Part shown: piece by piece, positions 43,741 to 51,600 of the stretch
Position numbering within the stretch: position 1 is the first letter of the stretch
Layout of the letters: every line of letters starts with the position of its first letter
Assembly: GCF_006539565.1 (NCBI RefSeq)
Contig: NZ_BJNG01000037.1
Location: 62,001 to 126,000 of the forward strand
Reading direction: 5' to 3'
Length of the DNA: 64,000 nucleotides
Source of the DNA: Pseudonocardia hydrocarbonoxydans
GTDB lineage: Bacteria; Actinomycetota; Actinomycetes; Mycobacteriales; Pseudonocardiaceae
The notes under the pieces: generated by a model
The model's input: only the letters and a program-made list of their open reading frames with translations
What the model was told of the DNA's origin: nothing
Databases searched by the model: none
Program-made: the position numbers and the translations under genes

Positions 43741-44740
43741 CTGGAAGAACGATTTCATGGCCCGGATGCCCGCCGGGTTCGGTGATATCGCCCCCGGCGC
43801 GGGCGCGCCGACCGAGTACGACTACGCGGGCAACGTGGTCGGGTTTGCCCGCACCGAGGACGAGCTGTACGCGAATCGTGCCCAGCAGGCGCTCGCGATC
43901 CGGGAGGCCGGTGGAGCGGCCGGGGTTCTCGATCCCGCCCGGCTCGACAAGGACGACCGGAGCAAGGCGCTCCCGGTGCTCGCGCGGTACGGCGTGAAGA
44001 CCCCCGAGAGGATCACCCACGCGATGACCGTCGCCGGGCAGGTAGAGCTTGCCCTGACGCCGGATAACCCCCACCTGGACGTGCGGACCGTTCCGGTGGA
44101 CCAGATCCAGGACCGGGTCCGGGAGCACATCGCCCAGAAGCAGCGCGAGGCGTACCTGAACACCGAGTCGGCGGTACTGCGTCAGCAGGCAGCGCACGGC
44201 GTGGTGAGCGCGTTCCGTGCGTCGTTCTCTGACGTGCTCGCCGAGAAGGAGATCCGCGACGAGTTCGACCAGGCGCGCGACGAGTTCCTGGCGGCTCTCC
44301 CGATCGTCGGCGGGTGCCGGTCGATCGCCGATGCCGGTCTGCTCGACGAGACCGGCGAGGGTGTGGCCGCGTGGTGGCGCGCGGTGAAGTCCGCTCAGCG
44401 CATGGACAAGATCGTCGAGCTGCTGGTCTGGTTCGCCGCACCCGCGAAGGTGCAGGCGCTCGGGTCGCTGCGCCGCTCGATGGAGTCCGGCGAGATCCTG
44501 GCCCTGTCCGCTGAGCCGGTGGACACCCTGACCTATATGGGAGCGCTCGCAGCGCGCGGGATCGACCATCACGAGCACCTGCGCCGGCCGGCCGACGCCG
44601 CACCGTTCGCGCTGTACGCCGCTCAGGTCGAGGCCGGATGCACGCTCGGTCTCCCCACGAGCGCCGAGGAGTTCGAGGCTCGTTCGCTCTCGTTCAACCC
44701 CTACGCCGTGATCGCCGACGCGATGAGCGCCGATGTCTGA
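43733..44740 (+). CDS. Uncharacterised element protein in structural operon (335 aa)
   Basis: A mostly helical soluble protein with no recognised domain. Regions include an acidic N-terminus (DWKNDFMARMPAGFGDIAPG), a long helix with many charged residues (IQDRVREHIAQKQREAYLNTESAVLRQQAAHGVVSAF) and a C-terminal block. AAGGGAG precedes the ATG. It sits just before the MuF-like gene, where typical phages have portal or scaffold genes. At 335 residues it is short for a portal and lacks portal features. A scaffold- or capsid-remodelling role is possible. Confidence 0.7.
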   Translation: MTDWKNDFMARMPAGFGDIAPGAGAPTEYDYAGNVVGFARTEDELYANRAQQALAIREAGGAAGVLDPARLDKDDRSKALPVLARYGVKTPERITHAMTVAGQVELALTPDNPHLDVRTVPVDQIQDRVREHIAQKQREAYLNTESAVLRQQAAHGVVSAFRASFSDVLAEKEIRDEFDQARDEFLAALPIVGGCRSIADAGLLDETGEGVAAWWRAVKSAQRMDKIVELLVWFAAPAKVQALGSLRRSMESGEILALSAEPVDTLTYMGALAARGIDHHEHLRRPADAAPFALYAAQVEAGCTLGLPTSAEEFEARSLSFNPYAVIADAMSADV

Positions 44741-44990
44741 GCGCGGTGAATGTCAGCGGTACGGGTGCGGCCGGCGGTTCAGCGACCCCGGCCTACACAA
44801 GCACTGTTCTCGGATGTGCTCTGCCGTAGACGGTGCGTTCGACAACCTCCGAGGTTTGTACAAGCGGAGACCGGAGGACATCGATCAGTTCGATGAGCAG
44901 TGGGACGCGCTGTGCGCCGTCACCGCAGCGCTCACCGGGTTTTACGCGCTGGTCGACGCTCATCGGGCGGAGAGAGGCGAGACCCCGTGA
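44733..44990 (+). CDS. Small Cys-rich zinc-binding protein (85 aa)
   Basis: The N-terminal third has CQRYGC, then HKHC and MCS, placing Cys7, Cys12, His22, Cys25 and Cys29 for a zinc knuckle. The remainder is helical (EDIDQFDEQWDALCAVTAALTGFYALVDAHRAE). It overlaps both neighbours and directly precedes the MuF-like gene. Function unknown. Confidence 0.65.
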   Translation: MSERGECQRYGCGRRFSDPGLHKHCSRMCSAVDGAFDNLRGLYKRRPEDIDQFDEQWDALCAVTAALTGFYALVDAHRAERGETP

Positions 44991-45796
44991 TCCTCGCCGA
45001 GTACTTCGCTGGCACGCGGGCGATCCGTCGCCCGCTCGCCCGGGCGGTCATCGCGATCATGAATCCGCTCGCTCGGCTCGATCGGAAGCCCGCCGACAAC
45101 GCTGCCGCGCTCCGCTCGCTCTGGCCGGTGGTCGAGGCCGCTCACACCGAGTCCGGTGATCTCGCACGCCGGTTCTACGACGAGGAACGCGCGTCGCGCG
45201 GGATGGCCCGTCACGACACGTACCGCTCGGTCATCAAGCCCGAGTGGTTCGGGGAGGCGCTGACCCCGGTCCTGATCGAGACCTCCGAGCCGGCCCAAGA
45301 CGGCGCAGAGCAAGCACGACAGACAGAACTCGTCACCGCCGCCGCTATCGCGGTGGTGGACTCCGGCGGCCGACGGACGATGCTGCGAGCCACCGAGACG
45401 GATCGGGAACTCGCGGGGTGGGCTCGCGTCGAGGGAGGCGCGGAATCCTGCGCTTTCTGCACGATGCTGATCTCCCGGGGGCCGGTCTACTCGTCCGCCG
45501 ACTCGGCCGGCCTGGACTCGGACGACGAGTCCGCGAAGGAACTCGCCGAGGCGTACCAACGCACCGGCGACCGGTCCGAACTTGACTCGCTCATGAAGCG
45601 ATTCCACGTCCGGTGTGACTGTCAGGTGGTCCCGGTGTTCGACCGGGCGGACTGGCCCGGGATCGACCAGTACCGCGCGGCAGAGGCCGCGTGGATCAAA
45701 GCCAGCAAGGCAGCCAGAGAAGCGGGCACCGACCCGATGACCGCGCTCCGATACCAACTCGACGGCCGGGCCGTCCCCGCGAAGGAGAAGAAGTGA
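44987..45796 (+). CDS. MuF-like / VG15-type phage head morphogenesis protein (269 aa)
   Basis: The C-terminal region carries the conserved metal-site pattern of actinophage MuF-type minor capsid proteins: ESCAFCTMLISRGPVY (Cys155, Cys158) followed about 50 residues later by FHVRCDCQVVPVF (His207, Cys210, Cys212). The N-terminal part is helical. MuF proteins sit at the portal inside the capsid and are normally encoded directly after the portal gene, which is missing here. The GTG start overlaps the upstream stop, and the downstream GTG overlaps its own stop. Confidence 0.85.
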   Translation: MILAEYFAGTRAIRRPLARAVIAIMNPLARLDRKPADNAAALRSLWPVVEAAHTESGDLARRFYDEERASRGMARHDTYRSVIKPEWFGEALTPVLIETSEPAQDGAEQARQTELVTAAAIAVVDSGGRRTMLRATETDRELAGWARVEGGAESCAFCTMLISRGPVYSSADSAGLDSDDESAKELAEAYQRTGDRSELDSLMKRFHVRCDCQVVPVFDRADWPGIDQYRAAEAAWIKASKAAREAGTDPMTALRYQLDGRAVPAKEKK

Positions 45797-46137
45797 GTTT
45801 GCTCGACAGGGGCAACGCCGACGTTGTCCTGTTCCCCGAAGTCACGATCACCGATCCGGACGGGAACACGATCACCCGACCGGCAACGGCCGGAATCCCG
45901 GCTCGCGCCACCGTCCAGCCGCTCGGCTCGACGACCGACGACCAGGACGGGGCCGGGTTCGTCACCGGCCCGACCCGATACCGGCTCAGGCTCACCAGGA
46001 GCTACGCCGGCCCGGTGCTCGGCCGGCAATCCCGAGTGGAGTGGAACGGTGATCGATACGCGGTTCTCGGTGATCCGGTGCACTTCACCGGGTCCAGGAA
46101 GACCGCACACACTGACTACGTGATCGGCCGTGCCTGA
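45793..46137 (+). CDS. Putative head-tail connector / head closure protein (114 aa)
   Basis: A small, beta-rich protein: VVLFPEVTITDPDGNTITRPA, then RYRLRLTRSYAGPVLGRQSRVEWNGDRYAVLGDPVHF. This layout matches head-closure (stopper) proteins of siphophages, which are small beta-barrels encoded between head and tail genes. Its position right after the MuF-like gene supports the call, but similarity is by pattern only. Confidence 0.6.
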   Translation: MSLLDRGNADVVLFPEVTITDPDGNTITRPATAGIPARATVQPLGSTTDDQDGAGFVTGPTRYRLRLTRSYAGPVLGRQSRVEWNGDRYAVLGDPVHFTGSRKTAHTDYVIGRA

Positions 46138-46454
46138 TGTCCGTGACGATCAGGCTCTACGGAGACAAGACGATCAACCGGATCGTCTCACGTCTCCCTG
46201 CCGTCAGGGACGCGGTGAAGGACCACGCGGACCAGATCGGCCGCCGGGCCGAGGCTCGGTTAGCGGCTCATCGAGATGCCGGCGCCACCCGCGTCGGTGT
46301 CGACCATTCCGGGCAGATCGACTCCGTGGTCTACCTGGACGACGAGCGCGGCGCTAAGGCCGCGCTCTCTATCGAGTTCGGGCACACCGACCCGAGGACC
46401 GGCCGCCACGTCGAGGGGCTGTATGTCCTCTACGGTGCTGCCGGCTTGCTCTAG
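46137..46454 (+). CDS. Putative neck/tail-completion protein (105 aa)
   Basis: The N-terminus VTIRLYGDKTINRIVSRLPAVRDAVKDHADQIGRRAEARLAAHRD followed by DSVVYLDDERGAKAALSIEFGHTDP is similar in layout to HK97-gp10-like and related neck proteins, with a helix first and then strands ending in the EFGH motif region. It is encoded after the head-closure candidate as in phages. ATG overlaps the upstream TGA by one base. Confidence 0.65.
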   Translation: MSVTIRLYGDKTINRIVSRLPAVRDAVKDHADQIGRRAEARLAAHRDAGATRVGVDHSGQIDSVVYLDDERGAKAALSIEFGHTDPRTGRHVEGLYVLYGAAGLL

Positions 46455-46756
46455 TGCCGTGGGACCCGGCGGCCCGGAAAGGCCGCTCTGGGCTACCTCC
46501 GGACTGGGCTCGGCTCCGTCTCCGAGTGCTTGCCCGCGACGAGCACCGGTGCCAGATCAAGGGACCGTCGTGCGTCGGGTTCGCTACCGACGTCGACCAC
46601 CGAGACGACCGTGACGACCACTCGCTAGGGAATCTCCGCTCGGCCTGCCGGCCGTGCCACAACCAGCACACGAGCGCTCAGGGAGTCGCCGCGAAGGCGC
46701 GGCTCCGAGCAGCCCGACGCCGGCCCGAAGGCCGTCACCCCGGACGGCTCGACTGA
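46454..46756 (+). CDS. HNH endonuclease (100 aa)
   Basis: The small phage-type HNH domain is complete: Cys33 and Cys40, then DVDHRDD with catalytic His49, Asn60 in SLGNLR, and CRPCHNQHT with Cys65, Cys68 and His69. In many phages such nucleases assist terminase at cos sites and lie close to it. Here it is the last gene of the structural operon, followed by a strong terminator and 250 bp of non-coding DNA. The GTG start overlaps the preceding TAG by one base. Confidence 0.9.
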   Translation: MPWDPAARKGRSGLPPDWARLRLRVLARDEHRCQIKGPSCVGFATDVDHRDDRDDHSLGNLRSACRPCHNQHTSAQGVAAKARLRAARRRPEGRHPGRLD

Positions 46757-46772
46757 TCCCGCGTAGACCGCT

Positions 46773-46797
46773 GAGAGCGCCCCTAACGGGCGCTCTC
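46773..46797 (+). terminator. Terminator of the structural operon
   Basis: GAGAGCGCCC (46773-46782) pairs perfectly over 10 bp with GGGCGCTCTC (46788-46797) around CTAAC, directly after the HNH gene. Confidence 0.82.
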
Positions 46798-47048
46798 GGC
46801 ACTCCCGACCCATCACACCGGGAAGATCCGAGAGACGAGATCAGCGCCTCTCCGACCTGCGGAAACGTGATCCGTACGGACGTCGGTGCTCACGAAACGC
46901 ACGCGCGCCGAGACCCCAGGGGCCGTACCCCTCCCCCAGGCGTCCCCACCCGCTGCGTAATGCGGGTCCCCGGCTCTGTACGGGTTAGAAGGTCGATGGG
47001 GCCAACCAGCCATGATCGAGATGCACGGGTTTTGGGACGACCAAGAAC
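46798..47048. other. Non-coding stretch after HNH gene, possible packaging region
   Basis: No credible gene is present on either strand. The stretch contains small dyads, for example ACCCGC (46948-46953) with GCGGGT (46962-46967), and a C-rich block near 46914-46948. HNH genes often lie beside cos sites, so a packaging site is a possibility, but nothing in the sequence proves it. Confidence 0.3.
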
Positions 47049-47078
47049 GATGTTCCTCGCGACGCTGCGAGGAACATC
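47049..47078. terminator. Bidirectional hairpin at the 3' end of the leftward 59-aa gene
   Basis: GATGTTCCTCGC (47049-47060) pairs perfectly over 12 bp with GCGAGGAACATC (47067-47078), loop GACGCT. It lies 3 bp past the stop codon of the leftward gene. Confidence 0.8.
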
Positions 47079-47081
47079 CGC

Positions 47082-47261
47082 TCAGCCGTTCACGCGCTCG
47101 ACGCGCTCAACCGTTTTCTCCGGAAGTCGGAGCACGAGGCCGTCCCCGTCGTAGAACGACATCCATCCGCCCGAGATATCCATGTCAGCCGCCTGGACAG
47201 TCTCCGTGTTCCCGTTGATGTGTCTTTGCGTGGGAACGGTCGTGATCTGGTACTTGTGCAT
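47082..47261 (-). CDS. Small leftward element protein (59 aa)
   Basis: Starts MHKYQITTVPTQRHINGNTE and contains the segment DISGGWMSFYDGDGLVLRLPEKTV, which suggests a small beta-rich fold. GAGAGGAA is well placed before the ATG at 47261, and a strong hairpin follows the stop, so this looks like a real monocistronic gene. It is transcribed against the structural operon, like lysogenically expressed accessory (moron) genes in prophages. Function unknown. Confidence 0.65.
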   Translation of the reverse strand: MHKYQITTVPTQRHINGNTETVQAADMDISGGWMSFYDGDGLVLRLPEKTVERVERVNG

Positions 47262-47401
47262 CGTGCTGTTCCTCTCGTGGGGAGCGAAGTGACTGGATGT
47301 CACTGCGACCACTCTAATGGATAACCCCGACAGATGTGGTTGCTTGGCATTGCTGCCGAACGTGAAGCAGTCCTGTCGGTGCCCCGTGGCACGATCCTCG
47401 C

Positions 47402-47596
47402 GTGGACCTCGAAGCGACCCCTCTGGACTCGATCGCTCAGCCCCGGCCGTGTGTCCGGTGCTCGAAGCCATGCCTCCTCTGGGTGGTCGGGCGATGCGCC
47501 GACTGCATGGCAGACATGTACTTCAACCACCCCGAGGACTACCGGGCGTTCAAGGACGACGTCCGCGAGGAGTTCGGTACCAAGGCCATCGCCTAG
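47402..47596 (+). CDS. Small zinc-ribbon protein near the right end (64 aa)
   Basis: Two Cys pairs, CVRC (Cys17, Cys20) and CADC (Cys32, Cys35), suggest a zinc ribbon; the C-terminus is acidic and helical. The GTG at 47402 has no clear ribosome-binding site. A hairpin follows at 47646-47665. No family recognised. Confidence 0.55.
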   Translation: MDLEATPLDSIAQPRPCVRCSKPCLLWVVGRCADCMADMYFNHPEDYRAFKDDVREEFGTKAIA

Positions 47597-47645
47597 CGCC
47601 GATCGACACACCCGCCTATAAGGGGGGTAGATTGAGACGGCACGC

Positions 47646-47665
47646 CCCGGGGTTGCAGCCCCGGG
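47646..47665 (+). terminator. GC-rich hairpin after the small zinc-ribbon gene
   Basis: CCCGGGG (47646-47652) pairs with CCCCGGG (47659-47665), loop TTGCAG. No U-tract follows. Confidence 0.5.
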
Positions 47666-47927
47666 ACGAGCCACGACCTCTCCTAGTGGTCGCTGAAGTA
47701 GAAGCACACCTGAATGAGCAGCCACAGGTAGCGCAGTGGCGTGAGAAGGCGGCTAGCCCAACCGGGCCGGTCGCCTTCTCGCTTGTCCGTCGACCGATCC
47801 GGGTCGACAGGGTCGGGTCTGTTCAACGCACCTCCGGGCTAGCTGCGACCGCGGAACCGAATCGGTATCCGCTGCATCTGAGACTAACGAGGAGTCCCGA
47901 CAGATCGGCGGCTAGGACCCGCCCAGG

Positions 47928-48115
47928 TTGTCCACAGAAGGCCGAACAGCCACCGGTTCTGGCGATCTCAGCCCAGCTAAGCGATGCCCATAGGACAGCC
48001 GGACTAGTCGAACTGATCCGAATGCCGCACGGAGACGGGGTCAAGGTCAGGTTGGGGTCGTCGCCGATGAGGACGTGTGGACGGACGCGCGGTAGTCATC
48101 CACAGATGTGGACAA
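47928..48115. other. DnaA-box-like cluster at the right end of the element
   Basis: TTGTCCACA, the preferred actinobacterial DnaA box, occurs at 47928-47936 and inverted at 48107-48115 (TGTGGACAA). Related boxes are TCATCCACA at 48096-48104 and inverted CCGTCCACA at 48076-48084. Three of the four lie within 40 bp. The gap 47597-48165 contains no credible gene, so an origin or replication-control role is plausible. Confidence 0.55.
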
Positions 48116-48165
48116 CGTTGCTCGGGAAGGCAGACCCCGGCTCGGACGGTCCGAGCCGGGCTGCA

Positions 48166-48681
48166 TCAGCCCGCCGGGTGACCCGGGTCACGCCAACCTT
48201 GACTATCCGGCGAGACCTCGTCGATGAACTTGCGGAAGTCCTCGAGCTGCTTCTCCGGCGCGGCCTCGGTGCCGTCGGGGAACAGGTCGGCGGTGGGCTG
48301 GCCGACCTCGTCGAGGATCGTCGACTCCACCCCGATCGGCAGCCCCTCGCGCACGGCGATGGCGAGCGCGTCGCTCGGCCGCAGCTCGACCCGCGCGCCG
48401 TCGGCGAACACCAGGTCGGCCTGGAACTTGCCGTCGACCAGCGCCACGATCTCGGCCCCGGCGATCCGGTGCCCGAGCCCCTCCAGCAACGGCACGACGA
48501 CGTCCTGCGGCAGTTGCGGATCATCCTCCCCGCGCGCGCCGAGCGCGATCGCGTCGGCCTGGGGACGGCGCAGGAAGACGGGGAGGCAGCGCTCACCGTC
48601 GACCTCACCCAGCAGCAGCACCGGCTCGCGGGTCCGCACGTGGACCACCAGCCGCAGGACCCGCATCGTCGTCATCGACAT
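48166..48681 (-). CDS. DUF151 bifunctional nuclease-family protein, C-terminus replaced by element DNA (171 aa)
   Basis: The DUF151 domain is complete: REPVLLLGEVDGERCLPVFLRRPQADAIALG, then VVPLLEGLGHRIAGAEIVALVDGKFQADLVFADGARVELRPSDALAIAVREGLPIGVE. Plant and bacterial relatives have RNase/DNase activity. The last residues after DEVSP (DSQGWRDPGHPAG) are encoded by the integrated element; the native end EDFA is left at 35474. The catalytic domain lies upstream of the junction, so the protein probably still works. Start taken as ATG 48681; an ATG two codons later is equally good. Confidence 0.88.
   Translation of the reverse strand: MSMTTMRVLRLVVHVRTREPVLLLGEVDGERCLPVFLRRPQADAIALGARGEDDPQLPQDVVVPLLEGLGHRIAGAEIVALVDGKFQADLVFADGARVELRPSDALAIAVREGLPIGVESTILDEVGQPTADLFPDGTEAAPEKQLEDFRKFIDEVSPDSQGWRDPGHPAG
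48209..48220. other. attR core (right attachment repeat)
   Basis: GGCGAGACCTCG repeats the attL core exactly. The right flank (TCGATGAACTTGCGG) is host DUF151 coding sequence, and the left flank (CTTGACTATCC) is element DNA. Joining the outer flanks restores an uninterrupted DUF151 gene. Confidence 0.85.
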
Positions 48682-48696
48682 CGCGTCAGTCTCGCC

Positions 48697-49788
48697 TCAT
48701 CCCCGCAGCGTGTCACTGGGCGATCGCCCGAATCGGCGACGATAGTCGCTGGCGAACCGTCCGGGATGGCCGAATCCCCAGCGGGCGGCGATCGCGCCGA
48801 CGGTGCTGCCGTCGCCCGGGTCGGCCGCGCGCAGGTCCTCGTGGGCGTGGTCGAGCCGGACCGACCGCAGGTAGGCCATCGGGGTGCGGTCCATCGCACG
48901 GCGGAACGCCCGCTGCAGGGCCCGCGGCCCCACGTGTGCGGCGCGGGCGACGGCGGTGAGGTCGAGGTCCTCCGCGGCGTGCTCCTCCATGAACACCATC
49001 GCCCGGCGCACGGCCTCCGGCGAGGCCGCCGCGCCGGTGGAGCGGAGATCGGGCGAGGTGCCCGAGTTCGGGAAGGTGTCCAGCAGCGTGGCGACGACGA
49101 GCCGCTGCACCTGGCGCAGCACCAGCGGGCTGCCGTGGGCCGCGGGGTTCTTCGCGACGTCGTTGGTCACGTACTGCATGAGCCGCTTCCAGTGCACCGC
49201 CTTGTCGGTCGACACCGGGCGGCCGGTGTCGAACAGGATCGGGTGCACGCGCCGGTCGTCGCCGAACATCTCGCTGGCCAGCCGTTCGACGACCGACCGC
49301 TCGATGCGGACCTGCGCCATCCGGATGTCGTTCCAGCTGACGGCCATCTGCACGTCGGGGTCGTAGGAGAAGACGTCGCCCGGGCCGGCGGCCACCTCGG
49401 CGGTGGGCGAGCGGATCGTGAACCGCCCCTCGAGCAGGTGGCTGAACAGCAGCATGTCGTCGAGCGGGTCCCAGGTGCCGCGCAGCGCCATCGAGTGCCG
49501 GGCGACGCCGACCTTGAAGGACCCGAAGTCGGCGACGCTGTGCGAGAACCGGAAGGCGTTGGACGGTCCGGAGAGCGACACGTGGTGGTCGGCGTAGGCG
49601 TTGCGCAACCAGGCGTGGGCCTCGTCCGGGTCGGGAGTGTCGATGGACAGCCGCATCAACGTCTCTGCCACGGTCAGAACCCCTCGATTGCCGAGCACGA
49701 GACTGTAGTTGGACGAAACGGACTGCGCACTCGTCCATCCGGAGCAGAGCCCGTGCGTCGTCCGATTCGCGTCGCCACTGTCCGTCAT
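48697..49788 (-). CDS. AraC-family regulator with AraC_binding_2-like domain (363 aa)
   Basis: The C-terminal 100 residues hold two HTH motifs (LDLTAVARAAHVGPRALQRAFRRAMDRTPMAYLRSVRLDHAHEDLR and VGAIAARWGFGHPGRFASDYRRRFGRSPSDTLR). The N-terminal part is a cupin-like sensor (HLLEGRFTIRSPTAEVAAGPGDVFSYDPD) typical of AlkS/FeaR-type activators. Such regulators usually control catabolic operons, but none is adjacent. ATG 49788 is assumed; internal starts near 49656 are possible because the first 40 residues are polar and unlike the family. Confidence 0.85.
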   Translation of the reverse strand: MTDSGDANRTTHGLCSGWTSAQSVSSNYSLVLGNRGVLTVAETLMRLSIDTPDPDEAHAWLRNAYADHHVSLSGPSNAFRFSHSVADFGSFKVGVARHSMALRGTWDPLDDMLLFSHLLEGRFTIRSPTAEVAAGPGDVFSYDPDVQMAVSWNDIRMAQVRIERSVVERLASEMFGDDRRVHPILFDTGRPVSTDKAVHWKRLMQYVTNDVAKNPAAHGSPLVLRQVQRLVVATLLDTFPNSGTSPDLRSTGAAASPEAVRRAMVFMEEHAAEDLDLTAVARAAHVGPRALQRAFRRAMDRTPMAYLRSVRLDHAHEDLRAADPGDGSTVGAIAARWGFGHPGRFASDYRRRFGRSPSDTLRG

Positions 49789-49910
49789 GCGAGTACGGCG
49801 TACGGCCGAGTTGTGTACGGCCGGGTAAGGGTCTACCTATTGCGTGCGGTGCGGGAGCACCTCCGCTGGAGGGGGCGGACGGTCCTCCCGGCCGTGGGGT
49901 GGCCGGCCGG

Positions 49911-50900
49911 CTACAGGTCGGCCGGTCCCTCCTGCACCGTCATCCCGAGCTGCCGGGCCACGGCGTCCATGACGTCCTGCACCACCACGGTGTCCGCGAG
50001 CGGCATCACCGCACTCTGCAGCCGCCCGTCGGCGACGCCGTCGGTGACCTCCCGCAGCTCGTGGGCGTACCCGCTGCCCGCGGGCGGGGCGACGATCCGC
50101 TCCGGCTCGGCCCCGTTGCGGCACAGCACGATCGAGTCCGGGTGGTGGAAGCGGGGCGGCACGTCGATCCAGCCCTCCGTGCCGACGACGCGCGCCGCGC
50201 CGGGCGTCGCGCAGCGCAGCGACGCGAGCAGCGACGCGGTGCGGCCGTCGGGGTAGGACAGCAGGACCGCCTCCTCGACGTCGACGCCGCTGGGGGCCAG
50301 CACGCCGTGCGACGCGACGGCGTCCGGGGTGCCGAGCACCATCTGCGCGAAGGAGATCGGGTACACGCCGACGTCGAAGAGTGCACCTCCCCCGACGGCC
50401 GGGTCGTAGAAGCGGTCGGACGGGTCGGTGGGGTGCTGCGCGCCCAGGTCGGCCTGCACCGACTGCACCTCCCCGATCGCCCCGTCGGCGATCAGCTCCC
50501 GCATCCGCACGATCGCGGGCTGGAAGCGGGTCCACATGGCCTCCATGGCGAACACCCCGGCCGCGCCCGCGGCGTCGACGATCTCGCGGGTCGCCGCCGG
50601 CGTCACCGTGAACGCCTTCTCCACCAGCACCGCCTTGCCCGCCCGCAGCGCGGCCAGCGCCACGGCCCGGTGCTGGGGGTGCGGCGTGGCGATGTAGAGG
50701 ACGTCGACCCCGTCGTCGTCGACGATCGCCCGGTAGGACCCGTGCGCGCGGGCGACGTCGTGCCGCGCGGCGAACGCCCGGGCCCGCTCCGGCGAGCGCG
50801 ACGCCACGGCCACCACCTCGGCGCCGGGCACGTGCGGGAAGTCCGCCGTCACCTTCGACGCGATCCGGCCCGGCCCGACGATCCCCCAGCGCACGCTCAT
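49911..50900 (-). CDS. Gfo/Idh/MocA-family oxidoreductase (329 aa)
   Basis: The Rossmann domain starts [14 protein letters not shown]. The conserved [15 protein letters not shown] block carries the catalytic lysine (EK), and the C-terminal alpha/beta domain contains [21 protein letters not shown]. Members oxidise or reduce sugars, inositols or dihydrodiols with NAD(P). ATG 50900 (MSVRWGI) is preferred over a start nine codons upstream. No sugar genes are adjacent. Confidence 0.9.
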   Translation of the reverse strand: MSVRWGIVGPGRIASKVTADFPHVPGAEVVAVASRSPERARAFAARHDVARAHGSYRAIVDDDGVDVLYIATPHPQHRAVALAALRAGKAVLVEKAFTVTPAATREIVDAAGAAGVFAMEAMWTRFQPAIVRMRELIADGAIGEVQSVQADLGAQHPTDPSDRFYDPAVGGGALFDVGVYPISFAQMVLGTPDAVASHGVLAPSGVDVEEAVLLSYPDGRTASLLASLRCATPGAARVVGTEGWIDVPPRFHHPDSIVLCRNGAEPERIVAPPAGSGYAHELREVTDGVADGRLQSAVMPLADTVVVQDVMDAVARQLGMTVQEGPADL

Positions 50901-50950
50901 ACGCCCTAGCATCGCAGTGCGGATCAACGACCGGACGGAGTGTGTGTCAC

Positions 50951-51529
50951 GTGAGTGTCAGCCTGGCCAAGGGTGGGAACGTCAGCCTGAGCAAGGAGGC
51001 CCCCGGCCTCACCAACGTCATCGTCGGGGTGGGCTGGGACGTGCGCGCCACGACCGGAGCCGACTTCGACCTCGACGTCTCGGCGATCATGCTGGGGGAG
51101 AACGGCAAGGTCCTGTCCGACGCCCACTTCGTGTTCTTCAACAACCTCACCGCCCCGGACGGCACCGTCGAGCACACCGGCGACAACCTCACCGGCGAGG
51201 GTGACGGCGACGACGAGCAGCTCAAGGTCGACCTCGCCGGCATGTCGCCACAGGTCGACAAGATCGTCTTCCCGGTGAGCATCTACGACGCCGACAACCG
51301 GCGGCAGAGCTTCGGGCAGGTCGCCAACGCCTTCATCCGGATCGTCAACGCCGCGGGCGAGGCCGAGATCACCCGCTTCGACCTCACCGAGGACGCCTCC
51401 ACCGAGACCGCGATGCTGTTCGGCGAGCTCTACCGCCGGGGCAGCGAGTGGAAGTTCCGCGCGATCGGGCAGGGCTACGCCTCGGGGCTGGCGGGCATCG
51501 CCCGCGACTTCGGCGTGAACGTCGGCTGA
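50951..51529 (+). CDS. TerD-family protein (192 aa)
   Basis: Full TerD domain: [46 protein letters not shown], then [41 protein letters not shown] and [25 protein letters not shown]. The acidic DFDLD and GDGDDEQ regions are the calcium-binding sites of the family. TerD proteins are linked to tellurite resistance and envelope or stress responses in actinomycetes. This is a lone copy without a full ter operon. GTG 50951 is chosen because GGAG lies 10 bases upstream. Confidence 0.92.
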   Translation: MSVSLAKGGNVSLSKEAPGLTNVIVGVGWDVRATTGADFDLDVSAIMLGENGKVLSDAHFVFFNNLTAPDGTVEHTGDNLTGEGDGDDEQLKVDLAGMSPQVDKIVFPVSIYDADNRRQSFGQVANAFIRIVNAAGEAEITRFDLTEDASTETAMLFGELYRRGSEWKFRAIGQGYASGLAGIARDFGVNVG

Positions 51530-51600
51530 CGCGGCACCCACCGCTCCGCTCCGGGCCCACCCGCGAGAACCCGCGCGCGTGGCCCGCGGCGCGGGCCGGG

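Larger units (their letters stand above)
35490..48220. mobile_element. 12.7-kb integrated phage-like element (reduced prophage or phage satellite)
   Basis: Bounded by 12-bp direct repeats and inserted in a DUF151 gene. In order it contains a small membrane protein, a large serine integrase, a leftward HTH protein, a replication-like module with iteron repeats, a zinc-ribbon protein, a tape measure protein, and an operon of HTH, small proteins, MuF-like head protein, putative connectors and HNH nuclease. Two small genes and DnaA-box-like sites follow. A 60-base sample is 62% GC versus 85% in a host sample, and AT-rich codons such as CTA, CGA and GTA are much more frequent. No terminase, portal, major capsid, major tail or lysis gene was found. 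All genes look intact. Confidence 0.85.

Noticed and set aside
46654-47154. Rightward 166-codon frame after the HNH gene
   Set aside because: Runs through two strong hairpins and the leftward 59-aa gene, has no ribosome-binding site and has shadow-like Arg/Pro/Ser composition.
47823-48044. Leftward 73-codon frame in the right-end gap
   Set aside because: No ribosome-binding site, contains a DnaA-box-like site, and composition gives no support.
47317-50256. Long rightward frame across attR, the DUF151 gene and the AraC gene
   Set aside because: It crosses the element boundary and lies opposite well-supported genes; low-complexity composition.
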